DNA of 64,000 bases from Chitinophagaceae bacterium. GTDB lineage: Bacteria > Bacteroidota > Bacteroidia > Chitinophagales > Chitinophagaceae. Numbering within the stretch: the first letter of the stretch is position 1; each line of letters opens with the position of its first letter. Positions 1 to 7,424 of the stretch are shown piece by piece. Where the stretch lies: NCBI GenBank assembly GCA_022843585.1, contig JALHNJ010000014.1, positions 62,001 to 126,000 of the forward strand, in the 5' to 3' direction. Below the pieces are notes generated by a model that did not search any database, was not told the DNA's origin, and was given only the letters and a program-made list of their open reading frames with translations. The translations under genes were made by a program, and so were the position numbers.

Positions 1-94
1 CCGGCTCCAGTGTGATTGAAAATGGCTGGGAAGTTTGGGCGTTCGCAATAGCATTTAACAGCAAGTAGCTAATGGCAATAAGAAAATTTTTCAT
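1..94 (-). CDS. Secreted protein, N-terminal fragment (gene continues past the left edge)
   Basis: Reading the minus strand from an ATG at 94..92 gives an open frame to the window edge, about 31 residues. It starts with a clear signal peptide: a Lys-Asn start, a hydrophobic stretch, then Ala-Asn-Ala-Gln, which is the usual Bacteroidota cleavage context. Its ATG overlaps the stop of the upstream acetolactate-decarboxylase-like gene (ATGA overlap), so the two are very probably translationally coupled and belong to the sulfur operon that starts near 1917. The mature protein is not in the window, so its function cannot be called. Confidence 0.6.
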   Translation of the reverse strand, partial: MKNFLIAISYLLLNAIANAQTSQPFSITLEP

Positions 95-795
95 GGAGTA
101 AGTGGAATTAAAAGTGTTATACTGCTGGCACTAGTGGAGATTTCTTCAAGATGGCCAACTGTAGTTTTTTTATCATCCATAATATGCACATGCATATTTG
201 TGGTGTGATGAGTGAATATGCTATGATGTTTGTTGGAATAAAACCCCAGCAATGTAACCGGCTCTTTTTTGAAATTTCCGAACTGGGCAAACTGTTTATG
301 ATTGTCGAATGTATGTTGAGTGCCTTCTTTCCAATCAATGATATGGTAAGTTGATTTAGCAAAGTTGCCTTTTATCATAAAGGGAAAAGGCTCATCAAGA
401 CTAAGTCCATTTTTTAAAGCAAGTTCTTCTACTTTTTTTTCCAATGTTGAATAATCTTTTATTGCATCTGTAACAGTAATTGATTTCCAGGATGGCACTT
501 GTGCATATACCAGCATGGCGGCTTTTGCATTATTGTTAGCCGATGTATTTGCCTTTCCGTTTTCTACTTTGCACCAGTAGGCTTTGCTATCAATTATCAT
601 CAGCTCACCTTTAATGCCCTCGGCTGGACCAAGGCCATACATATTCGGATGAGATAGCAATGTGTCTAATGAGATATGAGCTGATAAATCGCCTTTGTGC
701 ATTATCTTTTTCATTTCACCGGCCACTTTTACTTCTACCCGGGTTGAAAAAAAGAATACGAATGCACTGGCGACTGCTATAAAATATTTGTTCAT
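91..795 (-). CDS. Secreted acetolactate decarboxylase-fold protein
   Basis: The protein has 234 residues with an N-terminal hydrophobic export segment. The body matches the alpha-acetolactate decarboxylase fold (BudA/AldB family): an early GDLSAHISLDTLL-type segment, a G-E-L-M/I-D segment, and near the C-terminus a His-x-His pair (H202, H204) followed by His215. The 2- and 11-residue spacing equals that of the zinc-binding triad of the characterised Bacillus enzyme. Known enzymes decarboxylate acetolactate to acetoin. Here the gene sits third in an operon after two YeeE/YedE-type sulfur transporters, so a different secreted substrate is possible. It is shorter at the C-terminus than typical enzymes, so a C-terminal active-site acid may be missing. 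Fold call is confident; substrate is unknown. Confidence 0.7.
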   Translation of the reverse strand: MNKYFIAVASAFVFFFSTRVEVKVAGEMKKIMHKGDLSAHISLDTLLSHPNMYGLGPAEGIKGELMIIDSKAYWCKVENGKANTSANNNAKAAMLVYAQVPSWKSITVTDAIKDYSTLEKKVEELALKNGLSLDEPFPFMIKGNFAKSTYHIIDWKEGTQHTFDNHKQFAQFGNFKKEPVTLLGFYSNKHHSIFTHHTTNMHVHIMDDKKTTVGHLEEISTSASSITLLIPLTP

Positions 796-801
796 ATGTT
801 T

Positions 802-1335
802 TTAATGTGGAAGACTGCCTCTAAATTTTCCATACACCCATGTTCCTGCAATAGCACTCAATAATGTAACGATGATTACCGTTGCACCAGTTCCAATTTG
901 TGCAAACAATGGGCCCGGACAAGCACCGGTAACAGCCCAGCCTAAACCAAATATCAAACCACCATAGATCTGTCCTTTGCTGAATTTTTTGTCTTCCAGC
1001 TTTATCTTTTCACCTTCCATTGATTTGGCATTGTATCTTTTTATCAGCAACACACTAATCATACCTACAACGATAGCGGACCCAATTACCCCATACATAT
1101 GGAAACTTTGCAGACGGAACATTTCCTGAATACGAAACCAGGATACGATTTCCGCTTTTACAAATACAATTCCAAACAGGATTCCTAAAATACCGTATTT
1201 AATATTGGAAGAAAGTGGCTTATCCAGTTCACTTTCGTTAACACACATGGCGTTTTGCGAACGAACTTCATAATCCGTATTAGCAGGTTGTGCTACAAAA
1301 GCTGTATTACCTTCTATTATATCTTTTACTGACAT
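802..1335 (-). CDS. YeeE/YedE-type sulfur transport half (DUF6691-like membrane protein)
   Basis: This is a 177-residue inner-membrane protein. A soluble N-terminal stretch of about 45 residues is followed by four hydrophobic segments. The diagnostic part is the conserved G-x-G-W-x-x-x-G-A-C-P-G-P motif around residues 132-145, with a cysteine typical of YeeE/YedE (TsuA-like) channels that move thiosulfate or related sulfur species. The gene lies 18 bp after the next YeeE-like gene, and the pair resembles the common arrangement in which two short proteins replace one long transporter. It is probably co-transcribed with the neighbours on both sides from the operator-bearing promoter near 1950. 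Confidence 0.82.
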   Translation of the reverse strand: MSVKDIIEGNTAFVAQPANTDYEVRSQNAMCVNESELDKPLSSNIKYGILGILFGIVFVKAEIVSWFRIQEMFRLQSFHMYGVIGSAIVVGMISVLLIKRYNAKSMEGEKIKLEDKKFSKGQIYGGLIFGLGWAVTGACPGPLFAQIGTGATVIIVTLLSAIAGTWVYGKFRGSLPH

Positions 1336-1353
1336 ATCAGTGAATATTAATTG

Positions 1354-1917
1354 TTAGAGTTTTAAAATAAATGGCAGAATTAAATTGGCCATGATAAAAC
1401 CACCAGCCATAAAACAACAAGTGGCAACTAAAGATGGCCATTGCAGATTGCTTAAACCCATAATAGCATGACCCGATGTGCAACCACCTGCATATCTTGT
1501 TCCAAAGCCTACGAGAAAACCACCGATTACCATCATAAAAATGCCTCTTACAGTCAACAACTCTGACCAGGAAAATAAATCTTTGGGTATAATGCTGTCA
1601 TAATTTGTAACACCATAGGTAGCTAATTCTGATGACAGCTTTGCATTTACCTGTATCGGTTCCGGATTTGCTAATAGTTGCGCCGCAATAATGCCCCCAA
1701 CTAAAATACCGGCGACAAAAAACAAATTCCACACTTCTTTTTTCCAATCATATTGAAAGAAAGGAATTTTTGCCGGTATGCAGGCTGCACATACATGGCG
1801 AAGGGAAGAAGAAATGCCAAATGATTTATTACCCAATAATAGAAGGGCAGGCACTGTTAATCCAATAAGTGGTCCGGCAATATACCAGGGCCAGGGTTGT
1901 TTCAAAAAATCAAGCAT
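1354..1917 (-). CDS. YeeE/YedE family sulfur transporter half
   Basis: A 187-residue membrane protein, first gene of its unit. It carries the YeeE/YedE signature G-x-G-T-R-Y-A-G-G-C-T-S-G-H in the third quarter, including the conserved cysteine used to pass sulfur compounds in the TsuA structure, and a further Cys-rich stretch near residues 40-47. About five transmembrane segments are visible. Together with the following 177-residue partner it probably forms a two-subunit thiosulfate or sulfane-sulfur permease. A GTGA-N6-TCAC operator lies 54 bp upstream of the ATG, so regulation by the Crp/Fnr protein at 9811-10428 is likely. Confidence 0.85.
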   Translation of the reverse strand: MLDFLKQPWPWYIAGPLIGLTVPALLLLGNKSFGISSSLRHVCAACIPAKIPFFQYDWKKEVWNLFFVAGILVGGIIAAQLLANPEPIQVNAKLSSELATYGVTNYDSIIPKDLFSWSELLTVRGIFMMVIGGFLVGFGTRYAGGCTSGHAIMGLSNLQWPSLVATCCFMAGGFIMANLILPFILKL

Positions 1918-1940
1918 AACTATTTCCTTTTTAGGTTGTG

Positions 1941-1984
1941 CAAATGTGAGTTAATAGAAAAATCTATACCGTGATATTTGTCAC
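1941..1984 (-). promoter_or_regulatory. Crp/Fnr-type operator plus -7-like box upstream of the YeeE operon
   Basis: The palindrome at 1971..1984 reads GTGACAAATATCAC on the minus strand. A box CACATTTG, matching xAnnTTTG of the Bacteroidetes -7 element, starts at 1948, leaving 22 nt in between. The same spacing recurs at three other promoters in this island, which argues against chance. Confidence 0.7.
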
Positions 1985-1999
1985 AGGACAGTGAATCTT

Positions 2000-2986
2000 T
2001 TACTTCTTTTGTTTAGCGATTATAGGTTTGTATGGTCCAAATTTATGTTCTGTTTCTGTAAAGCCATCAGCATAAGGTCCGAAGGGATGGTCGAATGGTT
2101 TTTTGGAAATATCCGGCCAATCTTTACTTAAATCTTTTGATGGTCTGGGTTGGCTGTTTACATATGCCGCTACATCCCATGCTTCTTCACTTGTTAGTTT
2201 TGGATTACTATGTGTTGATTGTTTAAATGGCATATTGCTATGAAGATACCCGGCAAGGTTACTGATGCGAAATAAACCAGCACCGGAGTTATAACTATGT
2301 TGCCCCCAAAGAGGTGGATACTCAAAACTATTTCCACCCAGACTTAGCTGTCCCTCTCCAGTAGCACCATGGCAACTCTGGCATTGTGATGTATAAACCT
2401 GTTTTCCTTTGATCGGGTCAGCGGCTCTTTCCAGAAACGGCAATTTTTCTATACCACTACCAATTGGTTTCTCCCCTTTTTTTACATCCTGCCCTAACCA
2501 TTTTATGTACGCATAAATAGCCTGGTACTCTTTACTGTTACTGTCGGGTGCTGTACCGTTAAGGCTTCTTTCAAAACAATCACTTACCCTTTTATAAATT
2601 GTTTCAACGGCGCCGCTGCGGTCACGGAATTTCGGATACGTTGAAAATACAGCACTGTAATTATTGCCCCAGTTGGTTTTACCGGCATTCAGGTGACAGT
2701 TCTGACAGTTCATTCCATTGGAAATTTGTGCAACAGAACCTTTTGGTCCTAAATAAATGGATGTGTTAGCGATTAACTCTTCTCCATAAATAATTTTTTT
2801 TCTTTCTTCACCTTCCACATCATCATAATATAAACTGGGTGCCACCCATACACTGTCATCCAGTGATGCACTGAATGCTTCTTTCGTTGAAGGCCGGGTA
2901 GATGTTATGATGTTTGACAATACAACAACCAGTATTATCATCATAATAATTACTAATGGCCAGTTTGATTTAATATTCTTCCACAT
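2000..2986 (-). CDS. Dihaem c-type cytochrome, thiosulfate dehydrogenase (TsdA)-like
   Basis: 328 residues with one N-terminal membrane anchor (residues about 9-29), the rest periplasmic. Two haem c sites are visible: CQNCH at 94-98 and CQSCH near 201. Between them lies the R-V-x-D-C-F-E-R-S segment typical of TsdA, whose conserved Cys (near 138-140) can serve as an axial haem ligand. TsdA couples two thiosulfates to tetrathionate and passes electrons to the respiratory chain. The gene follows the SoxB-like gene by only 13 bp, so both are probably expressed together. Alternative: a more general dihaem electron carrier of the SoxXA/TsdA superfamily. Confidence 0.75.
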   Translation of the reverse strand: MWKNIKSNWPLVIIMMIILVVVLSNIITSTRPSTKEAFSASLDDSVWVAPSLYYDDVEGEERKKIIYGEELIANTSIYLGPKGSVAQISNGMNCQNCHLNAGKTNWGNNYSAVFSTYPKFRDRSGAVETIYKRVSDCFERSLNGTAPDSNSKEYQAIYAYIKWLGQDVKKGEKPIGSGIEKLPFLERAADPIKGKQVYTSQCQSCHGATGEGQLSLGGNSFEYPPLWGQHSYNSGAGLFRISNLAGYLHSNMPFKQSTHSNPKLTSEEAWDVAAYVNSQPRPSKDLSKDWPDISKKPFDHPFGPYADGFTETEHKFGPYKPIIAKQKK

Positions 2987-2999
2987 AACTTTTGATTAC

Positions 3000-4706
3000 T
3001 TATCTGAATTCGTAAGTAGTACCTTGTAATTGTGTAAGCAGTGTGTGTGGTTGGTCTGTAGCAGTAGCTCTTTTTTCTAATGTTGGTGATACGGGTGATT
3101 TAGCAGCCAGGTATTCTTCTATCACTTTGTGCATAAATACACCAAGTCGTGTTGGATTTTTTACTTTCTCTACCCGGCAAAGTGTGTCATCGGGGTCGCC
3201 TTCTCTTTCGCAGGCTACAATGCTGTATTCTTTATTAAGATCTAGCGGTTCGCCTTTTATTTTTACCCAGTTTACCCGTTTACCCATTTCATTACCAATT
3301 GTAAAATTTACTTCCATGCCTGCAAAGCGTACAAACCAACCGCCAAATCGTTTAGAAGGGTCTTTAGCAAAAGCATTTTGTAATTCTTTTTCCAGCCAAT
3401 CCCATAATTGCTTGCCACTTACCATTCCTGTTTTTGCTTCGCTATCTACCGGCAGCATATTCCATAAAAATTCTTTGGTGATGGCTGCGTTGCCTTTTTT
3501 CGGATCCACCGCTAAGGGCTGACAAAAACGGAAACCATTACTTAAGGCAATATCAGTTTTAAATTTCCAATGGATAGCATCAGTAATTAAATTGTCCATT
3601 GGCGTTTCCATTACAAAATACCGGACGAGTGGGGTAGTGGTAGTGCCAATTACTTTTGCCAGTTCTTTTTTAAATGGTTCATTGGCTTTTTCAATCAGCG
3701 ATAATAATTTTTTATCTGCAGGATATTTAGCCGGGTCCACATCCAATAACTGGTATTGATATTTTTTTATTTTTCCGTTTTCGATTTCGATATCCAGTTT
3801 ACCCATGAATGAACCAAAAGCGCCACACTCAACCACTTTGCAATATTTTCCTTCTATGGGTACCCGTACTCTTTCATGTGTGTCGGCACCTAAGATAAAA
3901 TCAGCACCCTGCACCGCCGGATTATTAGCTAATCCAACTTGCTGTGCCAGGCCCATATGTGTTACAATGAATATGATACCGCAACCTTCCACTTCTTTTA
4001 GCAGCTTGATATATTTAGCAACATTAAAATCGGCATGTTCAAAACGGATGCCTTCGCTATACGCAGGTGATTGACGTTTTGGAATTAGGTGGTCGGTGTA
4101 GCCTACAAAACCAATCTTTGCACCGGCAATATATTTTACCCAGTAGGGCGGATAGATTAATTCACCATTATCATCATCCGTTGTTTTATGCCACATGTTG
4201 GCACAAATTTTTGCTGCGTTGGCATGCCCCATATCATAGAGCATCTTTTTTTTCTTATACACTACTTCCCAGTTACCGGGGAGAATCAGGTCGTAATTAA
4301 AATCATTCAGTAATGGTATTAATGCTTCGCCTTCTGTTAAAGATGCTACAGCACTGCCATGAAAATAATCACCACCATCAATCAACAACGTATTGGCAGG
4401 ATTTTGTTTTCTAAAATGATTGATCATTGTCTTCAATACAGCCAGTCCACCTCTTTTTTTATACACTCCTTTTCCATTTTCCCAAAAAAATTCATCATGG
4501 GTGTATAGCTGCGCATGAATGTCTGATGTATATAAAATGGTAAACCGGTTGGATGTCATATCCTCATTTGTTTGTATGTCCTTGCTTGATGTGGTGGGCA
4601 TAGCAACTGCCACTGTAGCCAGTGATGTGCCCAGACTTGCGAGGGCTGTCTTTTTTAAGAAGTCACGACGGGAGTTCTGATTTTCATCATTTAGAGTAAA
4701 AGGCAT
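3000..4706 (-). CDS. SoxB-like Tat-exported metallohydrolase (5'-nucleotidase superfamily)
   Basis: About 568 residues from the ATG at 4706; a TTG two codons earlier is possible but less likely. The N-terminus has a twin-arginine signal (S-R-R-D-F-L-K-K then a hydrophobic Ala-rich stretch). A calcineurin-like domain follows, with D-I-H at about 62-64, a G-G-D motif near 111-113, then G-N-W-E near 144-147, and later T-H-M and G-A-D-T-H metal-ligand motifs; the C-terminal half is a 5'-nucleotidase C domain. The W in G-N-W-E, where ordinary 5'-nucleotidases have H, resembles SoxB thiosulfohydrolases, which hydrolyse the sulfone from SoxYZ-bound cysteine-S-sulfonate. No soxYZ, soxXA or soxCD is visible here. 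The operon with the TsdA-like cytochrome and the sulfur context favour SoxB-like function over nucleotide hydrolysis. Confidence 0.72.
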   Translation of the reverse strand: MPFTLNDENQNSRRDFLKKTALASLGTSLATVAVAMPTTSSKDIQTNEDMTSNRFTILYTSDIHAQLYTHDEFFWENGKGVYKKRGGLAVLKTMINHFRKQNPANTLLIDGGDYFHGSAVASLTEGEALIPLLNDFNYDLILPGNWEVVYKKKKMLYDMGHANAAKICANMWHKTTDDDNGELIYPPYWVKYIAGAKIGFVGYTDHLIPKRQSPAYSEGIRFEHADFNVAKYIKLLKEVEGCGIIFIVTHMGLAQQVGLANNPAVQGADFILGADTHERVRVPIEGKYCKVVECGAFGSFMGKLDIEIENGKIKKYQYQLLDVDPAKYPADKKLLSLIEKANEPFKKELAKVIGTTTTPLVRYFVMETPMDNLITDAIHWKFKTDIALSNGFRFCQPLAVDPKKGNAAITKEFLWNMLPVDSEAKTGMVSGKQLWDWLEKELQNAFAKDPSKRFGGWFVRFAGMEVNFTIGNEMGKRVNWVKIKGEPLDLNKEYSIVACEREGDPDDTLCRVEKVKNPTRLGVFMHKVIEEYLAAKSPVSPTLEKRATATDQPHTLLTQLQGTTYEFR

Positions 4707-4736
4707 GGACAATCGTTTAAAAGGTAAAAGAGAACT

Positions 4737-4780
4737 TAAAAATGGCCGTTTTTTTCTACAGGCTTCGTGACAACAGTCAC
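4737..4780 (-). promoter_or_regulatory. Crp/Fnr-type operator plus -7-like box upstream of the soxB-like operon
   Basis: The palindrome at 4767..4780 has perfect five-base arms: GTGAC, four bases, GTCAC. A box CATTTTTA (xAnnTTTA) starts at 4744 on the minus strand, again 22 nt from the operator edge. It sits in the 94-bp gap after the porin gene. Confidence 0.7.
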
Positions 4781-4800
4781 ACTAAGCTACCAAATGCCTG

Positions 4801-6219
4801 TTAAAACTGGTAATTGAATACAAGGTTCCAGAGGTTCATATCCACCTTGTTGATGACGTATTTGTTGTTGTTGTAATTATTTCCTGTTTTGCCTTTGTAC
4901 ACATATAAAAGCTGCGTTTCAAATCCTTTTAACCATCCAGCAAATTTGTAGCGGACATCAACATTCAATTGATTGTAAGAAGGCAGTCCATATTTGTTCA
5001 TGGCGAAATTTGTAACATCGGGAAGCTGAAAGTGTCCAAATCCGATAGAAGAAACGATTCTTGCTTTTGGAATTTTGTAATTTATTTTTCCAACAATGGC
5101 ATGTACATCTCCAAGGCCTTCATTTCTTTCTCGGGGAAGAAAAGTGAAGAATGGGTCCCGACCCCATTCTCTTGGCATCAGGTATCTGCCATGTGTGGTA
5201 ATGCGGTTATAATTCAAGGTTGTCTCCCAACGATTATTTTTCCAGCCCAATCTTCCGCCAAAGCTGTATGATTTACCGCTTTTTTTGAAATAGGCTTTTG
5301 TTGCGTCTTCATGGCCGCCGTCATTCACTCCATCCTGGCGTATAAGCTGACCACCGGCAATTAATTTTGATTTGTTTGGCAAGCTGTATTCGTAATCTGC
5401 CTGTAGTAATGCGCTGTTAAAAATGTTTGTAGTGAATTGATTCCAGAAAACCAGTTTCAAATTTTTACTATGCTGGTAATTAACACCAACAAGTACTATT
5501 CCGTTGCTTTCCAAATTACCAGCATAACCAGATTTAGTACCTGCTTCATTTACACCAACCGGGTAAATGCCAATAGATTCTCCCACCTTATACCATTTTA
5601 CTGTGCTGCGTGGCGACATACCATATAGATAGCCGAGTTCAATTTTTATTTTTTTGATCTGGTTGACTTCAGCCCAAAATCCTTCAACTTCAGAAGGTCT
5701 CATTCTTCCATCTTGCAGATTAATGAAAGGAGTATTTAGTAATTGTTTACCAAATGTGATGGATGAATTTTTGAAATGATATTTGATATATAATTCTTCC
5801 AACCGGTCAATATCTTTTTTATTGTTGGCATCTTCAATATCAAAGAGGCCAATCTCATAGCGGTTAGGCTGGTTGGTACTGGCATCCGGAACCGCCAGGT
5901 TAGAAGAACCAACATTAAATACAAAAAAACCGCTAACGCCCAATTGAAAATTTTTAAATCTTGCTGTTTCAAATTTGATTCCACCGCCTACTGCATTGGC
6001 ATGGTAATCGGTTAGTTCTCCCTTGTTTTGCGTAGCCATAAAGAAATAGCGAAGATGGCCGCTTGCATGTCCTCTTTTAAAAGCAGACAGGAGTGAAGTG
6101 GAATCTGTTTCCATTTCTTTTTCTTTCCATAATCCCGGCTTTTCATTTACTTCCTGGTGTTGAGCAAAAAGATGGAAGGACAGTATAGACAATTCAAATA
6201 GTGTAAAAAGTTTTTTCAT
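4801..6219 (-). CDS. Outer-membrane porin, OprD-like
   Basis: 472 residues with a signal peptide (cleavage after ...LFA) and an all-beta pattern of alternating polar and hydrophobic residues ending in ...FNYQF. A C-terminal aromatic is the outer-membrane barrel sorting signal. Early features such as the GHASGHLRYFFM segment and the middle R-x-x-E-x-Y-I-K-Y-x-F stretch resemble OprD-family porins, which let small organic or inorganic solutes in. It lies 72 bp after the DsrE-like gene and before the soxB-like unit, so a role in taking up the sulfur substrate of the island is a reasonable inference. The substrate cannot be read from the sequence. Confidence 0.72.
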   Translation of the reverse strand: MKKLFTLFELSILSFHLFAQHQEVNEKPGLWKEKEMETDSTSLLSAFKRGHASGHLRYFFMATQNKGELTDYHANAVGGGIKFETARFKNFQLGVSGFFVFNVGSSNLAVPDASTNQPNRYEIGLFDIEDANNKKDIDRLEELYIKYHFKNSSITFGKQLLNTPFINLQDGRMRPSEVEGFWAEVNQIKKIKIELGYLYGMSPRSTVKWYKVGESIGIYPVGVNEAGTKSGYAGNLESNGIVLVGVNYQHSKNLKLVFWNQFTTNIFNSALLQADYEYSLPNKSKLIAGGQLIRQDGVNDGGHEDATKAYFKKSGKSYSFGGRLGWKNNRWETTLNYNRITTHGRYLMPREWGRDPFFTFLPRERNEGLGDVHAIVGKINYKIPKARIVSSIGFGHFQLPDVTNFAMNKYGLPSYNQLNVDVRYKFAGWLKGFETQLLYVYKGKTGNNYNNNKYVINKVDMNLWNLVFNYQF

Positions 6220-6291
6220 TCTTTTTAATAGTTCAATATCTCGATTATGTTGAAATGCTAAACCGTAAGGATGTGCAGAAGGCCCAACGTA

Positions 6292-6714
6292 TTAAAAACC
6301 AGCTTTAATATAACTCCAGCCTTGTTCCTGTTTCAGTATAATTTCACCTACACCCATTTTTACAAACCCGGCTTCGGAAATAATATTTTCTTTAGTAATT
6401 TTTCTTTCTGTCAATGTGTTTTCACATCCAACAAAAACTACTCCTTTTGATTTGAAATAAGTTATTCTTTCCTGCTGTGTTGTTTTTCCTTTTGTAAGAA
6501 AATCAATTCCGGGACCATGGGCCACTACTTCAATGCTAACACTATCGCCCCAGCCATTTTTTAAGTTCTTGATATTATTCATTACACCCTTCCAGGCCAA
6601 TGTATCATTACTACTGAGTTGTATTACAACACGATGTTGCGTTACTGCATTTTGTGCAGACAAATGAAATGTAAAGAACAGAACAGTAATGGCCAGCAGG
6701 AGTTTTTTGTTCAT
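6292..6714 (-). CDS. Periplasmic DsrE/DsrF-like sulfur-relay protein
   Basis: 140 residues: a signal peptide ending ...LSAQ, then a single DsrE-fold domain. Seen are an initial beta strand (HRVVIQLSSND), a helix with K-G-x-x-x-N-I-x-N, then the V-E-V-V-A-H-G-P-G-I strand-loop typical of DsrE/F/PF02635 proteins, and a V-F-V-G-C-E-N-T segment with a cysteine at the position where sulfur-carrying members keep theirs. Homologues are often found beside rhodaneses and persulfide dioxygenases. The gene is 22 bp downstream of a rhodanese gene, so it may take sulfane sulfur from it, although this one is exported. Confidence 0.78.
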   Translation of the reverse strand: MNKKLLLAITVLFFTFHLSAQNAVTQHRVVIQLSSNDTLAWKGVMNNIKNLKNGWGDSVSIEVVAHGPGIDFLTKGKTTQQERITYFKSKGVVFVGCENTLTERKITKENIISEAGFVKMGVGEIILKQEQGWSYIKAGF

Positions 6715-6736
6715 AAAAGATATTTATTTATTCAAG

Positions 6737-7045
6737 TTACAGTTTACTTTTTAAACTGGTCCAGGGCCCGCCATTATACACTTCTATTCCGCCTGATTTT
6801 AATATTCCTTTTGCCATACCACTTCTGGCTCCGCTACGACATACTGTTATGACAGGCTTGTTTGTTTTTCTTAGTTCTGTCAGTTTTGTACGGATAATAT
6901 CCAACGGAAAATTTTTTGAACCGGGTATATGGCCGGCCTTATATTCACTGGCGGAACGAACATCTACAATAATAGCTCCATTACTTACCAGTTCTTTGTA
7001 ATTGACGGATGCGCCACCAAATATTTTTTTTAATAATCCTAACAT
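6737..7045 (-). CDS. Single-domain rhodanese
   Basis: 102 residues, one rhodanese domain. The active-site loop is C-R-S-G-A-R-S-G with catalytic Cys69, preceded by the usual I-I-V-D-V-R-S and G-H-I-P-G-S segments. Such proteins carry a persulfide on the cysteine and hand sulfane sulfur to acceptors such as cyanide, thiols or other sulfur-transfer proteins. A short N-terminal hydrophobic run is not a convincing signal peptide, so it is probably cytoplasmic. It is 6 bp after another rhodanese gene with which it shares the loop sequence; they look like an ancient duplication. Confidence 0.88.
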   Translation of the reverse strand: MLGLLKKIFGGASVNYKELVSNGAIIVDVRSASEYKAGHIPGSKNFPLDIIRTKLTELRKTNKPVITVCRSGARSGMAKGILKSGGIEVYNGGPWTSLKSKL

Positions 7046-7051
7046 GGTTTA

Positions 7052-7333
7052 TTAGTTTAACAGGACTTGCAGATCGCCAAGGCCACCGCCATTGTACACA
7101 TCAGCTACTCCATTTTGTTTTAAAATACTTACCGCCATTCCGCTTCTGTTGCCACTGCGGCAATAGAGTACTACCGGGCTTTTGAAGGCTTTGAATTCTT
7201 CCACTTTGTAAGGCACTTCTTCCAGCGGAATATTTTTAGCACCAGGTATATGATTGGTTTCATATTCCCAGCTACTGCGTACATCTACCACAACAGTGGC
7301 AGGATTTTTTATTAATTCTTTTAATGTTTTCAT
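7052..7333 (-). CDS. Single-domain rhodanese
   Basis: 93 residues, one cytoplasmic rhodanese domain with loop C-R-S-G-N-R-S-G (Cys58), the V-V-V-D-V-R-S strand and N-H-I-P-G-A helix start. It is the first gene of the downstream part of the island: an intrinsic terminator separates it from the CstB-like gene, so its transcription depends on read-through or on a promoter in the 91-bp gap. Together with the next rhodanese and the DsrE-like protein it forms a sulfur-transfer chain next to the persulfide dioxygenase. Confidence 0.88.
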   Translation of the reverse strand: MKTLKELIKNPATVVVDVRSSWEYETNHIPGAKNIPLEEVPYKVEEFKAFKSPVVLYCRSGNRSGMAVSILKQNGVADVYNGGGLGDLQVLLN

Positions 7334-7351
7334 TGCTCTTAATTTTAAAAA

Positions 7352-7371
7352 GCCGGGGCAAATACCCCGGC
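7352..7371 (-). terminator. Intrinsic terminator after the cstB-like gene
   Basis: Perfect 7-bp GC stem GCCGGGG / CCCCGGC with a 6-nt loop, followed on the minus strand by a T-rich run. It lies in the 91-bp gap between the CstB-like gene and the first rhodanese, so it should stop or attenuate transcription into the rhodanese genes. Confidence 0.85.
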
Positions 7372-7424
7372 CGGGTTTTAACCATTAAACCTTGCCATTT
7401 ACAGGCCTCAAATCAACCAACTTT

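Noticed and set aside
3000-4706. Ordinary secreted 5'-nucleotidase
   Set aside because: The G-N-W-E signature, Tat signal and sulfur operon context favour a SoxB-like call, though nucleotidase activity is not excluded.
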